Below are positions 1-9,661 of a stretch of DNA of 64,000 bases, piece by piece. Where the stretch lies: contig CP126743.1 of assembly GCA_036287865.1 (NCBI GenBank), positions 1,302,001-1,366,000 on the forward strand, written 5' to 3'. Source of the DNA: Fluviibacter phosphoraccumulans_A (GTDB lineage: Bacteria > Pseudomonadota > Gammaproteobacteria > Burkholderiales > Rhodocyclaceae). Positions within the stretch are counted from its first letter, which is position 1. The number at the start of each line of letters is the position of its first letter. Below the pieces are notes generated by a model. The model searched no databases, had not been told where the DNA came from, and saw nothing but the letters and a program-made list of their open reading frames with translations. The translations under genes were made by a program, and so were the position numbers.

Positions 1-1028
1 TTACCCCCGTCATCCAGCTGCTGGAATCGGCTGCGACCGATCCACAGGTCGTCGCCATCAAAATGACCGTGTATCGCACAGGCACCGACTCGGTACTTAT
101 GAACTCGCTGATCCGTGCCGCCCAGAACTGCAAAGAAGTCACCGTCGTTGTGGAACTTCTCGCCCGCTTTGACGAAGAAACCAACGTCAGCTGGGCCACC
201 AAGCTGGAAGAAGTCGGTGCGCATGTGGTTTATGGTGTGGTCGGTTACAAGACACATGCAAAAGCCCTACTCATCCTGCGCCGCGAAGAAGATGAGCGCG
301 GTACGCCCATGCTGCGTCGCTATGTGCACCTGGGCACAGGTAACTATCATCCGCGCACCGCCCGCTTGTATACCGACTTCGGTTTGCTTACCTGTAACGA
401 ATCCATCGGCATGGACGTCTCAGAAGTCTTCAAACAGCTAACCGGTCTGGGACGGGCCCAAGCCCTGCATTACCTCTGGCAGGCGCCGTTTACCCTCAGC
501 GCTAACATGATCAAAGCCATCGAGGCTGAAAAGCATGCGGCCGAAGCCGGGCGCAAGGGTCGCATCGTCGCCAAGATGAACTCCCTGCTTGAGCCACAGA
601 TCATCGAAGCGCTCTATGCCGCCAGCCAGGCCGGTGTAGAAATCGATCTCATTGTGCGCGGTGTATGCGCCCTCCGCCCCGGTGTGCCAGGACTGTCGGA
701 CAACATCAAGGTGCGCTCAATCATCGGCCGATTCCTCGAACACACCCGTGTTTTCTATTTCTATGCCGATGGCGAAGAAAAGGTTTACCTGTCGTCGGCC
801 GACTGGATGGAACGCAACTTCTTCCGCCGCATTGAACTGGCCTTCCCCATTCTCGATGCCCGTCTCAAAAAGCGCGTGATTACGGAAGGCCTGAAGCTTT
901 ACCTAGCCGACAACCAGGAATCCTGGGACATGGATAGCGATGGCGTCTATACCCGTCGCAAACCGGGTCGCAGCAAACCGCATTGCGCGCAACAGGACAT
1001 GGCGAATTTGCTGGGCAAAACCCTATAA
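1..1028 (+). CDS. ppk: Polyphosphate kinase 1, C-terminal part (5' end outside window)
   Basis: The reading frame is open from base 3, so the gene begins before the window; about 341 C-terminal residues of the usual ~690 are present. PPK1 reversibly moves the terminal phosphate of ATP onto polyphosphate through a phosphohistidine. The VHLGTGNYH segment with the following TARLYTDFGLLT block is the conserved histidine region of the family, and FLEHTRVFYF near the end matches the second conserved histidine region. It runs convergently into relA with only four bases between the two stops, so no terminator fits between them. A second, unrelated polyphosphate enzyme (PPK2) is encoded at 34.7 kb. 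Identification is firm; nothing can be said about the missing N-terminal half. Confidence 0.95.
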   Translation, partial: TPVIQLLESAATDPQVVAIKMTVYRTGTDSVLMNSLIRAAQNCKEVTVVVELLARFDEETNVSWATKLEEVGAHVVYGVVGYKTHAKALLILRREEDERGTPMLRRYVHLGTGNYHPRTARLYTDFGLLTCNESIGMDVSEVFKQLTGLGRAQALHYLWQAPFTLSANMIKAIEAEKHAAEAGRKGRIVAKMNSLLEPQIIEALYAASQAGVEIDLIVRGVCALRPGVPGLSDNIKVRSIIGRFLEHTRVFYFYADGEEKVYLSSADWMERNFFRRIELAFPILDARLKKRVITEGLKLYLADNQESWDMDSDGVYTRRKPGRSKPHCAQQDMANLLGKTL

Positions 1029-1032
1029 GGCA

Positions 1033-3232
1033 TCAACCCCGACGTGCACTGACGACACCACCCACCTCGTGGATGTGGTGTAGCGCCTGATGTAGACGCT
1101 TGAGATCCGAAATCTCGACAGTGAAGGCCATTTCTGCCGCCCCGGCTTTAGATTGGGTTTTAACAGCAGTGACGTTTAGTCGTTCCCGCGCTAGGACATC
1201 GGAAATATCGCGCAGCAAGCCTTGTCGATCCTGCGCGTCCACCAGAATATCAACTGCGTAAACCTCGTTTTCCGGCGTGTGACCACCCCAGTCGGCATCA
1301 ATCACCCGCTCCGGATGCAAGGCAGCGACATGAAGAAAACTCGAACAATCCTGCCGATGGACAGAAATCCCTTTTTCACGTGTCACGAATCCCTGAATGA
1401 CGTCTGGTGGTACAGGCTTACAACATTTGGCCAGTTGTGTCTGGATCTGATCTATCCCGACAATGAGTACGCCACTACCACCGCGGTGGCGTGATTGGCG
1501 CACCATGGTTTCGGGCAAGAGATCCGGTAGCGGCAACTCATGCTGCTCGGCTGCCACCGACTTCTGGAGCTCTCCACGCAAGACCTGTTGCAGTGAGCGC
1601 AAACCGACTTTGTCACGGCCTACTGCAACGAGCAGATCATCTGCCTGATCGTAACCCAGTGTATGCGCCACCTGGTCTATCGAAGTATGGCTAACGCCGG
1701 CACGCTGCATTTCACGTGTAACAATCGCCCTACCTGCAGCCAAAGTCTCATCCAGCGCCTGATTGGCAAACCAGGCGCGCACTTTGGCTCGTGCTGATTT
1801 CGTAATCAGATAACCCTGATGCGGGTTGAGCCAATCACGTGACGGCCCGCCTTCTTTGGCTGATACGATTTCTACCCGCTGACCGGTTTTAAGGGGGGGG
1901 TAGTCAAAGGCACGAGGGCACCATCGACTTTAGCGCCCCGGCAGCGGTGCCCTAACTCGGTATGAACGCATACGCAAAATCAACGGGGGTTGCCCCATCC
2001 GGCAAGTCGACCACTCTGCCCTGCGGGGTAAACACGTACAGGGTGTCGTTCAGTGCGGCTTCCCGATAGTGAGTTTGCCAATCCCGGCTATCACCGATGT
2101 CATCACGCCAATTGAGCAATTGGCGCAACAGCGCAATCTTGTCGTCATAGGAGCCTGAGCTTGCAGCCCCCTCTTTATAACGCCAGTGCGCAGCAACGCC
2201 CAATTCGGCATGCTGATGCATGTCGTGCGTTCTGATCTGGATCTCTAGCGCTCGGCCGTCTTCACAATGCACGGCCGTGTGTAGAGAGCGGTAGTCATTG
2301 CCCTTGGGTTGAGAAATGTAGTCATCAAATTTGGAAGGGATCGGCGTCCAGATCTGATGCACATAACCTAACGCTGTGTAGCAATCGGCAATGCTATCTA
2401 CAACAATACGCAACGCACGAACGTCATAGAGCTCATCAAAGCTCAAGCCCTTGCGCTGCATCTTGTTCCAGATACTGTAGATATGCTTCGGACGGCCGTA
2501 GACTTCGGCCTCGACACCTCGCTCATGAAGCGCCGCTTTGACACGTTCAACCGCATTACCGATGAAGGCCTCCCGTTCCAGACGCTTTTCATCTAGCTTG
2601 CGGGCAATGTCCTTGTAGGTGTCGGTATGCAGAAACCGGAAGGAAAGATCTTCCAGTTCCCATTTCAGTTCCCAGACACCCAGTCGATTGGCCAGCGGTG
2701 CCAACAGTTCCAGCGTTTCTCTGGCCACATCCAGACGCGCCGGATCGGGATGCTGTGCGTAATAGCGCAAGGTCTGCGTCCGTGACGCCAGATGGAGCAG
2801 CACCACGCGCACGTCTTCCACCATGGCTAAAAGCATTTTGCGCAGCACTTCGATCTGCACCTTGAGATCCTGCGGGTTCAGCGTTGCGTCTGCAGCAAAG
2901 CCCTGTGTCACTGGCCGCATCTGATTCAGGCGATCAACGCCCTTCACCAGTCGTGTAATATCTTCGCCAAATTCCTGCTCGAATTTGTCTTTATTGAAAT
3001 GCTCGTCGTTCGGAAAGGCAAAGAGCAAAGCAGCCTGACGGCTGGTGAGATCCAGCCTGAGTTCAGCGGCCAACTTGGCCATCCCTACGGCATGAGGCCA
3101 GACAGCTTCCCCGCTGCCCAGCAATGCATCGGCATAAGTTTCTTTGGCATGCACAGCCACGCGCTCGAGGGATTCGCGCTGGGTAGCATCGAGATCTAGC
3201 CAGACAACTTCGGGCAACAGCGTTTCAAGCAT
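1033..3232 (-). pseudogene. relA: RelA-type (p)ppGpp synthetase, broken by two frameshifts
   Basis: This encodes the ribosome-associated ppGpp synthetase of the stringent response. The N-terminal hydrolase-like domain lacks the HD pair (AALLFAFPND in its place), which marks RelA rather than SpoT. The synthetase core (YDVRALRIVV, then YISQPKGNDYRSLHTAV) is intact. In the TGS domain, after LPDGATPVDFAYA, one base is missing near 1966-1972, giving a stop at 1952-1954. A second shift is needed in a run of eight G (plus strand) at 1893-1900, where six or nine would restore the frame. The rest, including the C-terminal ACT domain, continues to 1033. The ATG directly follows the upstream hydrolase stop (TGAATG), so translation is probably coupled. 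If the breaks are real, a ~426-residue protein with the catalytic half only would be made. Confidence 0.88.
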
Positions 3233-4099
3233 TCAGGTCGTTTCCAGAAAATCACGAACCCGATCAATCTGGTCTTCAGACATAAACATAGGCGCGTGGC
3301 CTACACCTGCTACGGTTTTAAGAATTGCTTTGGGACCTCTCTGTGTCATTTCCAAAGCTGTTTCAGCAGTGAGCAAATCAGATAGCGCGCCATGTATTAA
3401 CAAGGTAGGACACTGTATCCGGTCATAAATTGGCCAGAGATTGATGTCTTGCCCTAACAATGCCTGCTCAAGAGGCTTGCGTATGTTTCGATCGTAATTG
3501 AAACGCCAGCCCCCATTAGGCAAAGGCTTTAGGGTGGTATCAATCAGCGCATCCCAATCGGCATCTGTCTTTAAGGCAAACGGCGTAAAAATAGTGCGGA
3601 CATAACGCCGGGCCGTTGCGGTATCGCTAAATTCATAGGGTTCGCCCACGTAACCTACGATGCGCTTTAATGCTGCCAGGGAAAGCGTGGGACCCACATC
3701 ATCCAGAATAAGTCGCCTGATGGGCGAATTCGGTTGCCCGGCCAGCATCATGCCAATTAAACTGCCCATAGACGTACCGAGCCAATCAACCTGTGTGACG
3801 CCAAGCCTGGCAAGCAAGGTAATCATGTCGGCGGCGTAAGTAATGGTATTGTACCCCATGGGATCAGCCAGGCAATCACTCTCCCCTCGACCCACAACGT
3901 CTGGCGCTATGACCCGATATTTGCCGGACAGCGACTGTGCAAGCCGCTCGAAATCCAGGCTATTTCGGGTCAGCCCATGTACGCAAACCAGCACTTGTGG
4001 ATTTTTTGGATCACCCCATTCACGATAGGCCATGTGATACAGACCCAAAGCGCCACCGCAGAGTAATTTCTGTATCGTTCCTTGATGAGGATTGTTCAT
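3233..4099 (-). CDS. Alpha/beta hydrolase
   Basis: A 288-residue alpha/beta-hydrolase-fold enzyme of unknown substrate. The oxyanion region is VCVHGLTRN near residue 40. The nucleophile elbow is G-T-S-M-G near residue 110, an acid candidate lies in LSDLLTAE, and the catalytic histidine is in GVGHAPMF near the C-terminus, so the triad appears complete. Length is normal for the family. The gene lies nine bases after the comEC stop and its own stop TGA abuts the relA ATG, so it seems to be in one transcription unit with relA. It has no signal peptide, suggesting a cytoplasmic enzyme. No specific reaction can be assigned. Confidence 0.85.
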   Translation of the reverse strand: MNNPHQGTIQKLLCGGALGLYHMAYREWGDPKNPQVLVCVHGLTRNSLDFERLAQSLSGKYRVIAPDVVGRGESDCLADPMGYNTITYAADMITLLARLGVTQVDWLGTSMGSLIGMMLAGQPNSPIRRLILDDVGPTLSLAALKRIVGYVGEPYEFSDTATARRYVRTIFTPFALKTDADWDALIDTTLKPLPNGGWRFNYDRNIRKPLEQALLGQDINLWPIYDRIQCPTLLIHGALSDLLTAETALEMTQRGPKAILKTVAGVGHAPMFMSEDQIDRVRDFLETT

Positions 4100-4108
4100 G
4101 CCAATTCC

Positions 4109-6507
4109 TTACTGCTCATCCTGAGCCTCTGCTGTCGACGGCCGATCTATCCAGTAGCGCTGACGAATCTGTCGATACGCTGATACCTTCATGGATGGTA
4201 AATCAACCTGAACCATGCCATCAGTATCAGTTCGACAAATTCTGATTTTACGCGTTTCGTACGCCGCCATCACGCTTGGCTTCGGATGACGATAGCGATT
4301 TCTGTAACCTACTGGAATGATGGCGATTTCTGGTTGTACGGCATCCAGCAACGACTGACTGGAACTCGTACCACTACCATGGTGGGGCACCAGGAGTACC
4401 TGGCTTTGAGGCAAGCCGTTCGAAACAATTTGCTGTTCATCGGCCAGTTCAATGTCTGACGTCAGCAGCATGCGCTTGTCTCCTATACCCACCTGCAAAA
4501 CACAACTCTGATGGTTACTGGCCAGATCCTTAACTGCTTTAGGCGCAGACGGGTGCATGAAATCAAAACGTACCCCCATCCCAGGTCCAGCCACTACCCG
4601 CACGGCAGGTTTTTGCGCGCACCCCGGGAACTGCATCGACAAACTGTGTGTCAGGTGCATCGGCGACCCAGCCAACGGGCATGGATTCGAGTACAGATTG
4701 GGCGCCACCCGAATGATCGGTATCCCGATGCGTCACCACCATACCATCCAGGCGATCGACACCAATGGCCCGGAGATACGACACGATGACTCTAACACCG
4801 GCATCTGCCTCACTACTGTAATAGGGACCCGTGTCATACAGCAGTACATGCTTATGCGTGCGTACTGCCCTACATCAAGCACTTCGACTCTGGCTTTACC
4901 AGCGGAAATTGCTTCGATTTTAGGGAACACTAACGGCAGACATAAAAAGATAGCCATCCACCGACCGGGCAAACCCGCCGGCATTAACCAGCAAAGCGCG
5001 CCCAGTAATGCCAAGGCAAAAACCATTGGTGATGGTACCGGCGCATGCCAGATAGCAAGTGGTAGTGCCGCAGACCAGTTGAGAAACCCTAACAAAGGGT
5101 TCATGAGCGCATTCGCCAGATACAGAAGCCCATCCCAGGGCACAACCAGTGCCAGGATCGTAATTGGCGTGACTACACCGCTCACCCAGGGAATTGCCAC
5201 GGCATTAGTCAGGGGTGAAATTAATGAAAACTGACTAAAAAACAGCAGTAGAAATGGCAACGTGCCAATCGTAACAGCCCACTGGTACGGCCAAAACTTT
5301 TGAACCATAGGCTGAGACGTTGCCGCCAGGAACGTTGTTCATGACTACTGATATGCTCAGATAAAATTGCCCACAAAAGCAAGCCCACGGCAATAAAAGA
5401 CAACCAGAATCCGGGACTCATGCCCGCCCAGGGGTCTAACAGCAGAACGACCACTAAGGCCAGCAGGAGTATCTTGAAAGGTGATACATGTCGCCCTGTT
5501 AAAAGGGCAATCGCACCCACCGTGAGCATAAACAGTGTACGCAATGCCGGGGTACCCGCACCTGCAATTAACGTGTAGAAGGCGGCGGCAAACCAGCCAC
5601 AGAACAGCCCCATCTTTTGTGCCGGCAGCCGGGAGACCAGCTTGGGTAGGCGGCGCCAGATAGTCGACACCAGTAACGCAATCAAGCCGGAAAACAGCGT
5701 TACGTGGAGCCTAGAGATAGACATCAGGTGGGTGGTACCCGTTTTAGCAAACACCTGCCAGAGTGAACCGGATATCGCTTTCTGATCGCCAATGGCCAAT
5801 GCCGTCAGAATCCCGGAATCCGGATAAGCCTCTTGCGGCAAGACGGCATCAAAGTGATCCCGAATCATTGAGCGTAACCGGGCAATGCCTGTGGCGAAGC
5901 CAGGTACAAAGGCATCTATACGCCCGCCAGATTTTACGTAACCTGTCGCGCGCACCCCACTCTCGAAAAGCCGTGCCTCAAGATCATAGCCACGAGGATT
6001 AGCCAATCCATGCGGCCGCTTCAAACGAACAACAAAGGACCAACGTTCACCGGCTTTAACCGGACCCACGACCGGTTTATCTATGGCGTCCCCATCCTGC
6101 TGGGCGTTCCATACCGAAAGCTGTATCCGCTCCGGCACATGAAACTTTGAATCCACATGCTCAACGCGTAACTGGAAGCGCTGGCTACGAGCCGTGCGAT
6201 CCGGCAAGGAGTCCACCACACCGCTGGGCTGAATATTCCGGCCCATGGCAGCTTCAGGAAGACTATCCGCAAGAACAGTGGCACTCCGCCAACAGGTATA
6301 CCCGACACCTGCAACAAAACTGCTCAGGAGTAGCAGAATCAATAAATATCGGGAAGATCTGACAGCATAACAGGCGCTGTAAATTTGCAGTCCGCCCACA
6401 GCGGCCATACTCAAAAGGGTCACCAGCCCCCAGGGCCCGGCAGGAATACTCGGCAAAAACTGGCACGCCAGAACGCCTGTTGCAAATGCAATCAGCAGCG
6501 CTGGCAC
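4109..6507 (-). pseudogene. comEC: ComEC-type DNA uptake channel, broken in four pieces
   Basis: The gene would encode the inner-membrane channel for DNA uptake in natural transformation. The N-terminal ComEC/Rec2 part (TM segments and the DUF4131-like region) reads from 6507 to about 5300. The frame then shifts near 5292, where one C seems to be missing. The competence membrane domain continues to LDVGQ at about 4850. There the usual GLAVV stretch is lost together with the frame (a deletion of 10, 13 or 16 bases fits). The metallo-beta-lactamase-like domain resumes (THRDTDHSGG), shifts again at a run of five G near 4575-4590, and ends with VPHHGSGTS and a short tail. At least three breaks make a working product unlikely. 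It lies downstream of lolD on the same strand, a common betaproteobacterial order. Confidence 0.9.
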
Positions 6508-6522
6508 GCCTGTCTCACTGGA

Positions 6523-7209
6523 TCACAGGGTGGCATCCATCAGGGCACCATCCTGCAAACGCATCGTCCGGTCTAGCTGTGCCGCCAAACCCGGATCATG
6601 GGAAACGAGCACAAAAGCAACACCCGATTTAACGCTGAGTTCTCTGAAAAGCGTAAACACCTGCTCGGCGGTTTGGCGATCCAGGTTACCGGTCGGTTCA
6701 TCGGCCAAAACAATGGATGGCCTGGTGACTAGAGCACGGGCAATGGCCGTCCGCTGGCGTTCCCCACCAGACAGAGCGGCCGGCGTGTGCAGCAGCCGAT
6801 GCCCTAATCCAACCTGCTCAAGCCATTCACGCGCTTCGGCATCCGCTTCAGCTTTAGGTAAACCGCGCACATAGAGCGGCATAGCCACGTTTTCTACAGC
6901 AGTAAATTCCGGGAGCAGATGATGGTGCTGATACACAAAGCCCATATGCCGGTTACGCCACAGGCCACGCTCTTTTTCAGACATCGCCGCCCAGCTGCGT
7001 CCGGCAATGAGTACGTCGCCGGAGCTTGCATGGTCGAGCCCCCCCAGAAGGTGCAGAAAGGTACTTTTACCAGAACCCGATGCCCCGACAACAGCGACGG
7101 ATTCGCCTGCCTTCAGGTCAAATGACACATCCTTCAGCACGACAACATCTTCGGCGCCCGCGCCATAAATTTTGCTCAGGCCACGACAGGACAACACAAA
7201 ATCACTCAT
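6523..7209 (-). CDS. lolD: Lipoprotein-releasing ABC transporter ATPase LolD
   Basis: This is the cytoplasmic ATPase that powers release of lipoproteins from the inner membrane. From the ATG at 7209 the protein has 228 residues. Walker A GASGSGKS is at 42-49, the signature LSGGERQR and Walker B SIVLADEPTGNLD follow, and the switch histidine is in LVSHD. An upstream in-frame start would add 12 residues. I prefer 7209 because it overlaps the lolC/E stop by eight bases (ATGAGTGA), a typical coupled junction. It sits between the permease gene and comEC. All catalytic motifs are intact. Confidence 0.95.
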   Translation of the reverse strand: MSDFVLSCRGLSKIYGAGAEDVVVLKDVSFDLKAGESVAVVGASGSGKSTFLHLLGGLDHASSGDVLIAGRSWAAMSEKERGLWRNRHMGFVYQHHHLLPEFTAVENVAMPLYVRGLPKAEADAEAREWLEQVGLGHRLLHTPAALSGGERQRTAIARALVTRPSIVLADEPTGNLDRQTAEQVFTLFRELSVKSGVAFVLVSHDPGLAAQLDRTMRLQDGALMDATL

Positions 7210-8497
7210 GACGTAAAGCCTCCGCGGGTTGAACCCGTGCTGCACGCAGACTCGGATAAAGGGTTACCAGTAAGGTCAGCACAAAGGCCGTCGTTGAAAT
7301 CGTGATGACATCATTCCACTGCAGATCAGACGGCAAGTCAGAAATAAAGTACACCTCCCGCGACAGGAAATGAATCCCGAATAGACGCTCAATCGCCGGC
7401 ACCACCGTGTCGATGTTCAGCGCCAGCGCAACGCCACCGGCTACGCCCAGGCCCAGACCGATCAATCCGATCAGCGCGCCTTGCACCATAAAGATCATGG
7501 CGATGCTGCCACGGCTCGCACCCAGCGTTCGCAGAATCGCAATGTCACCGCGTTTATCGGTTACCGCCATAACCAGGGTAGAAACAATATTAAAGGCTGC
7601 AACGGCAACAATCAGGAACAGAATGAGAAACATCATCCGCTTTTCAATCTGTACGGCCCTGAAGAAGTTAGCATGCTTACGGCTCCAGTCGATCAGATAT
7701 GCTGGCTCATCGAGCACTGGTGCAATCGATCGGGCAATCTGTGGTGCCTTGAACGGATCATCCACCTTCAGTCGCACACCCGTCACTGACTGACCAAGTC
7801 GGAATAGCACTTGCGCGTCTTTCAGATCGATGAGCGCCAGACCGCTGTCGTACTCGAACATCCCGAAATCGAAAACGCCACCCACTTCAAAACTTTTAAT
7901 CCGCGGGATGACCCCAGCCGGAGTCACTACCCCTTCAGGTGCAATCACAGTGACCCGATCACCGACTACCACGCCAAGGGCACGGGCCAAATCACTACCC
8001 AGAACAATCTTGAACGAGCCGGGTTGTAGCACATCAAGTGAGCCGTGCTTCATGTGTGAACTGAAGTCGGCAACCGTATCCTCCAGCTGCGGGTCGATAC
8101 CACGCACAATCGCACCACGGACACCACTACCAGGCATGACAGGACCTTCACCCGCCTCGCGGTTTAACCCATTGAGCATGACCTGACCCTGCACGTAGGG
8201 TGCTGCCGCCAGCACCTGCGGTACTTGGCGCGCTTGTGCGGCCACGCGCTGCCAATCCATTAGGGCGCCCTCCATGCCCATCACTTCGATATGGGAGGTC
8301 ACACCCAGAATGCGCGAGCGCAGCTCTTTCTGGAAGCCGTTCATCACGGACAGCACGACAATCAGTGCGGCCACACCCAGTGCGATACCCACCATCGACA
8401 AGCTGGAAATAAAAGAGATGAAGCGGTTGTCCTGGCCAATCTGACGACGGCTGCGGACATATCTCAATCCGATCAGTAACTGAAAAGATATTTTCAC
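7202..8497 (-). CDS. lolC: Lipoprotein-releasing ABC transporter permease LolC/E
   Basis: This inner-membrane permease extracts mature lipoproteins for transfer to LolA. It has the expected layout: an N-terminal membrane segment after FISFISSLSMVGIALGV, a large periplasmic domain of about 220 residues, then three C-terminal membrane helices ending LRHE. Length from the GTG at 8497 is 431 residues, normal for the family. A TTG at 8521 would add eight residues, but MKISFQLLIGLRY is the familiar family start. Only one such permease gene is visible, so it may act as a LolF-like homodimer or have a partner elsewhere. It is co-transcribed with lolD. Confidence 0.92.
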   Translation of the reverse strand: MKISFQLLIGLRYVRSRRQIGQDNRFISFISSLSMVGIALGVAALIVVLSVMNGFQKELRSRILGVTSHIEVMGMEGALMDWQRVAAQARQVPQVLAAAPYVQGQVMLNGLNREAGEGPVMPGSGVRGAIVRGIDPQLEDTVADFSSHMKHGSLDVLQPGSFKIVLGSDLARALGVVVGDRVTVIAPEGVVTPAGVIPRIKSFEVGGVFDFGMFEYDSGLALIDLKDAQVLFRLGQSVTGVRLKVDDPFKAPQIARSIAPVLDEPAYLIDWSRKHANFFRAVQIEKRMMFLILFLIVAVAAFNIVSTLVMAVTDKRGDIAILRTLGASRGSIAMIFMVQGALIGLIGLGLGVAGGVALALNIDTVVPAIERLFGIHFLSREVYFISDLPSDLQWNDVITISTTAFVLTLLVTLYPSLRAARVQPAEALRHE

Positions 8498-8596
8498 AAT
8501 CAGGCGTGCTTTTGGCACCAAAAACGCATAAGACCGCTATGCTACACTTGATTCATCTGCAAGATGTTCCGAATGCACTTAGGCACGACCAAACCC

Positions 8597-9661
8597 ATGC
8601 ATCTGACCCTTTTTGTCCCCGACCTACTCTGGCCAGATCACGAGCATCGTCAGGCCTTTGAATTTGACCACTCGGACACGCTCGCCCGATTTCTGCATTT
8701 AGCTCAACACACTTCTAGCCCATTGAAGCCAACCGCTTCCTGGGAATCCGTTCTGGCAGATACTTTTGGCCTTTCGGCTGAAACGAGTGCACTTGCTGCG
8801 CTTCGACTGCTTGGCGAATCTGGCACCAACGATGCCTCGGCTTATGGCCGCACACTGCTCTGTGCAGATCCGGTCAATCTTGATTTTATGCAACAGGCCC
8901 TGGTTCTGAGCAGCCCCGATGCTATGCAACTAAGCATCGAGGATGCCAAATCCCTCATCGCTAGCCTGAATGAAGAGTTTGCCGGTGAAGGCACATTTTT
9001 CTATGGCCACTCAACCAATCACTGGTATTTCGCCCCAAACTCAGGCGATCAGGACCTACCCAACCTCGCGGCCTGCAGCCGACTCCTTGGCCGTCGTATT
9101 GATGCAGATGAATCCAGACACTTACTGGGCAGCAGCGGATTACGCTGGATCAACTGTATTCAAATGTGCCTGAATGGCCATCAGGTTAACGAAGCCCGGC
9201 AGCTGCAGGGTTTAATCAGCATTAATAGCGTCTGGCCTTGGGGCGCAGGTACGTTAACGAATAACACACAGCACGCTACAAGCCCCTTTGATCAAGCCGT
9301 TGGGAACAATGCCCTCTTACGAGGGCTATGTGTCCTTACTGGCATATCACATCTCGCTGAATCCCCCCCCAGAAGCGGTCTGTTACTAGACACAAGCCTT
9401 AGCGATGCCATTGCCCAGGATGATCTGAGTGCCTGGCAACATTCGGTTGCCCGGTTGACTCAGGCACATATTGCACCTGCCCTCGATGCGCTGGCCAAGG
9501 GTCACTTGAAACGCCTGTCCCTCATTGCCCCGGATGCGTATCAAACGCATCGCTGGACACTGGAAGCAAGCCACAAAGGCTTAACGCCCTCGTTCTTTCA
9601 ACGATGCCTGGGGCGCGCTCAAAATCACCCAGATCTAGCAACGCTCATCGCCTCATGGTAA
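8597..9661 (+). CDS. RpfE-like / phosphoglycerate-mutase-like protein upstream of recJ
   Basis: A 354-residue cytoplasmic protein matching the family found directly before recJ in many beta- and gammaproteobacteria, often called RpfE or cofactor-independent phosphoglycerate-mutase-like. Recognisable family segments are LTLFVPDLLWPD at the start, CADPVNLDF, SLNEEFAGEGTFF, RRIDADESR and INSVWPWGAG. The biochemical role is unknown; the mutase label rests on distant similarity, and I see no metal-binding set that supports catalysis. I chose the ATG at 8597, after which the family homology begins. The stop overlaps the recJ ATG (TAATG), pointing to coupled translation with recJ. Confidence 0.75.
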   Translation: MHLTLFVPDLLWPDHEHRQAFEFDHSDTLARFLHLAQHTSSPLKPTASWESVLADTFGLSAETSALAALRLLGESGTNDASAYGRTLLCADPVNLDFMQQALVLSSPDAMQLSIEDAKSLIASLNEEFAGEGTFFYGHSTNHWYFAPNSGDQDLPNLAACSRLLGRRIDADESRHLLGSSGLRWINCIQMCLNGHQVNEARQLQGLISINSVWPWGAGTLTNNTQHATSPFDQAVGNNALLRGLCVLTGISHLAESPPRSGLLLDTSLSDAIAQDDLSAWQHSVARLTQAHIAPALDALAKGHLKRLSLIAPDAYQTHRWTLEASHKGLTPSFFQRCLGRAQNHPDLATLIASW

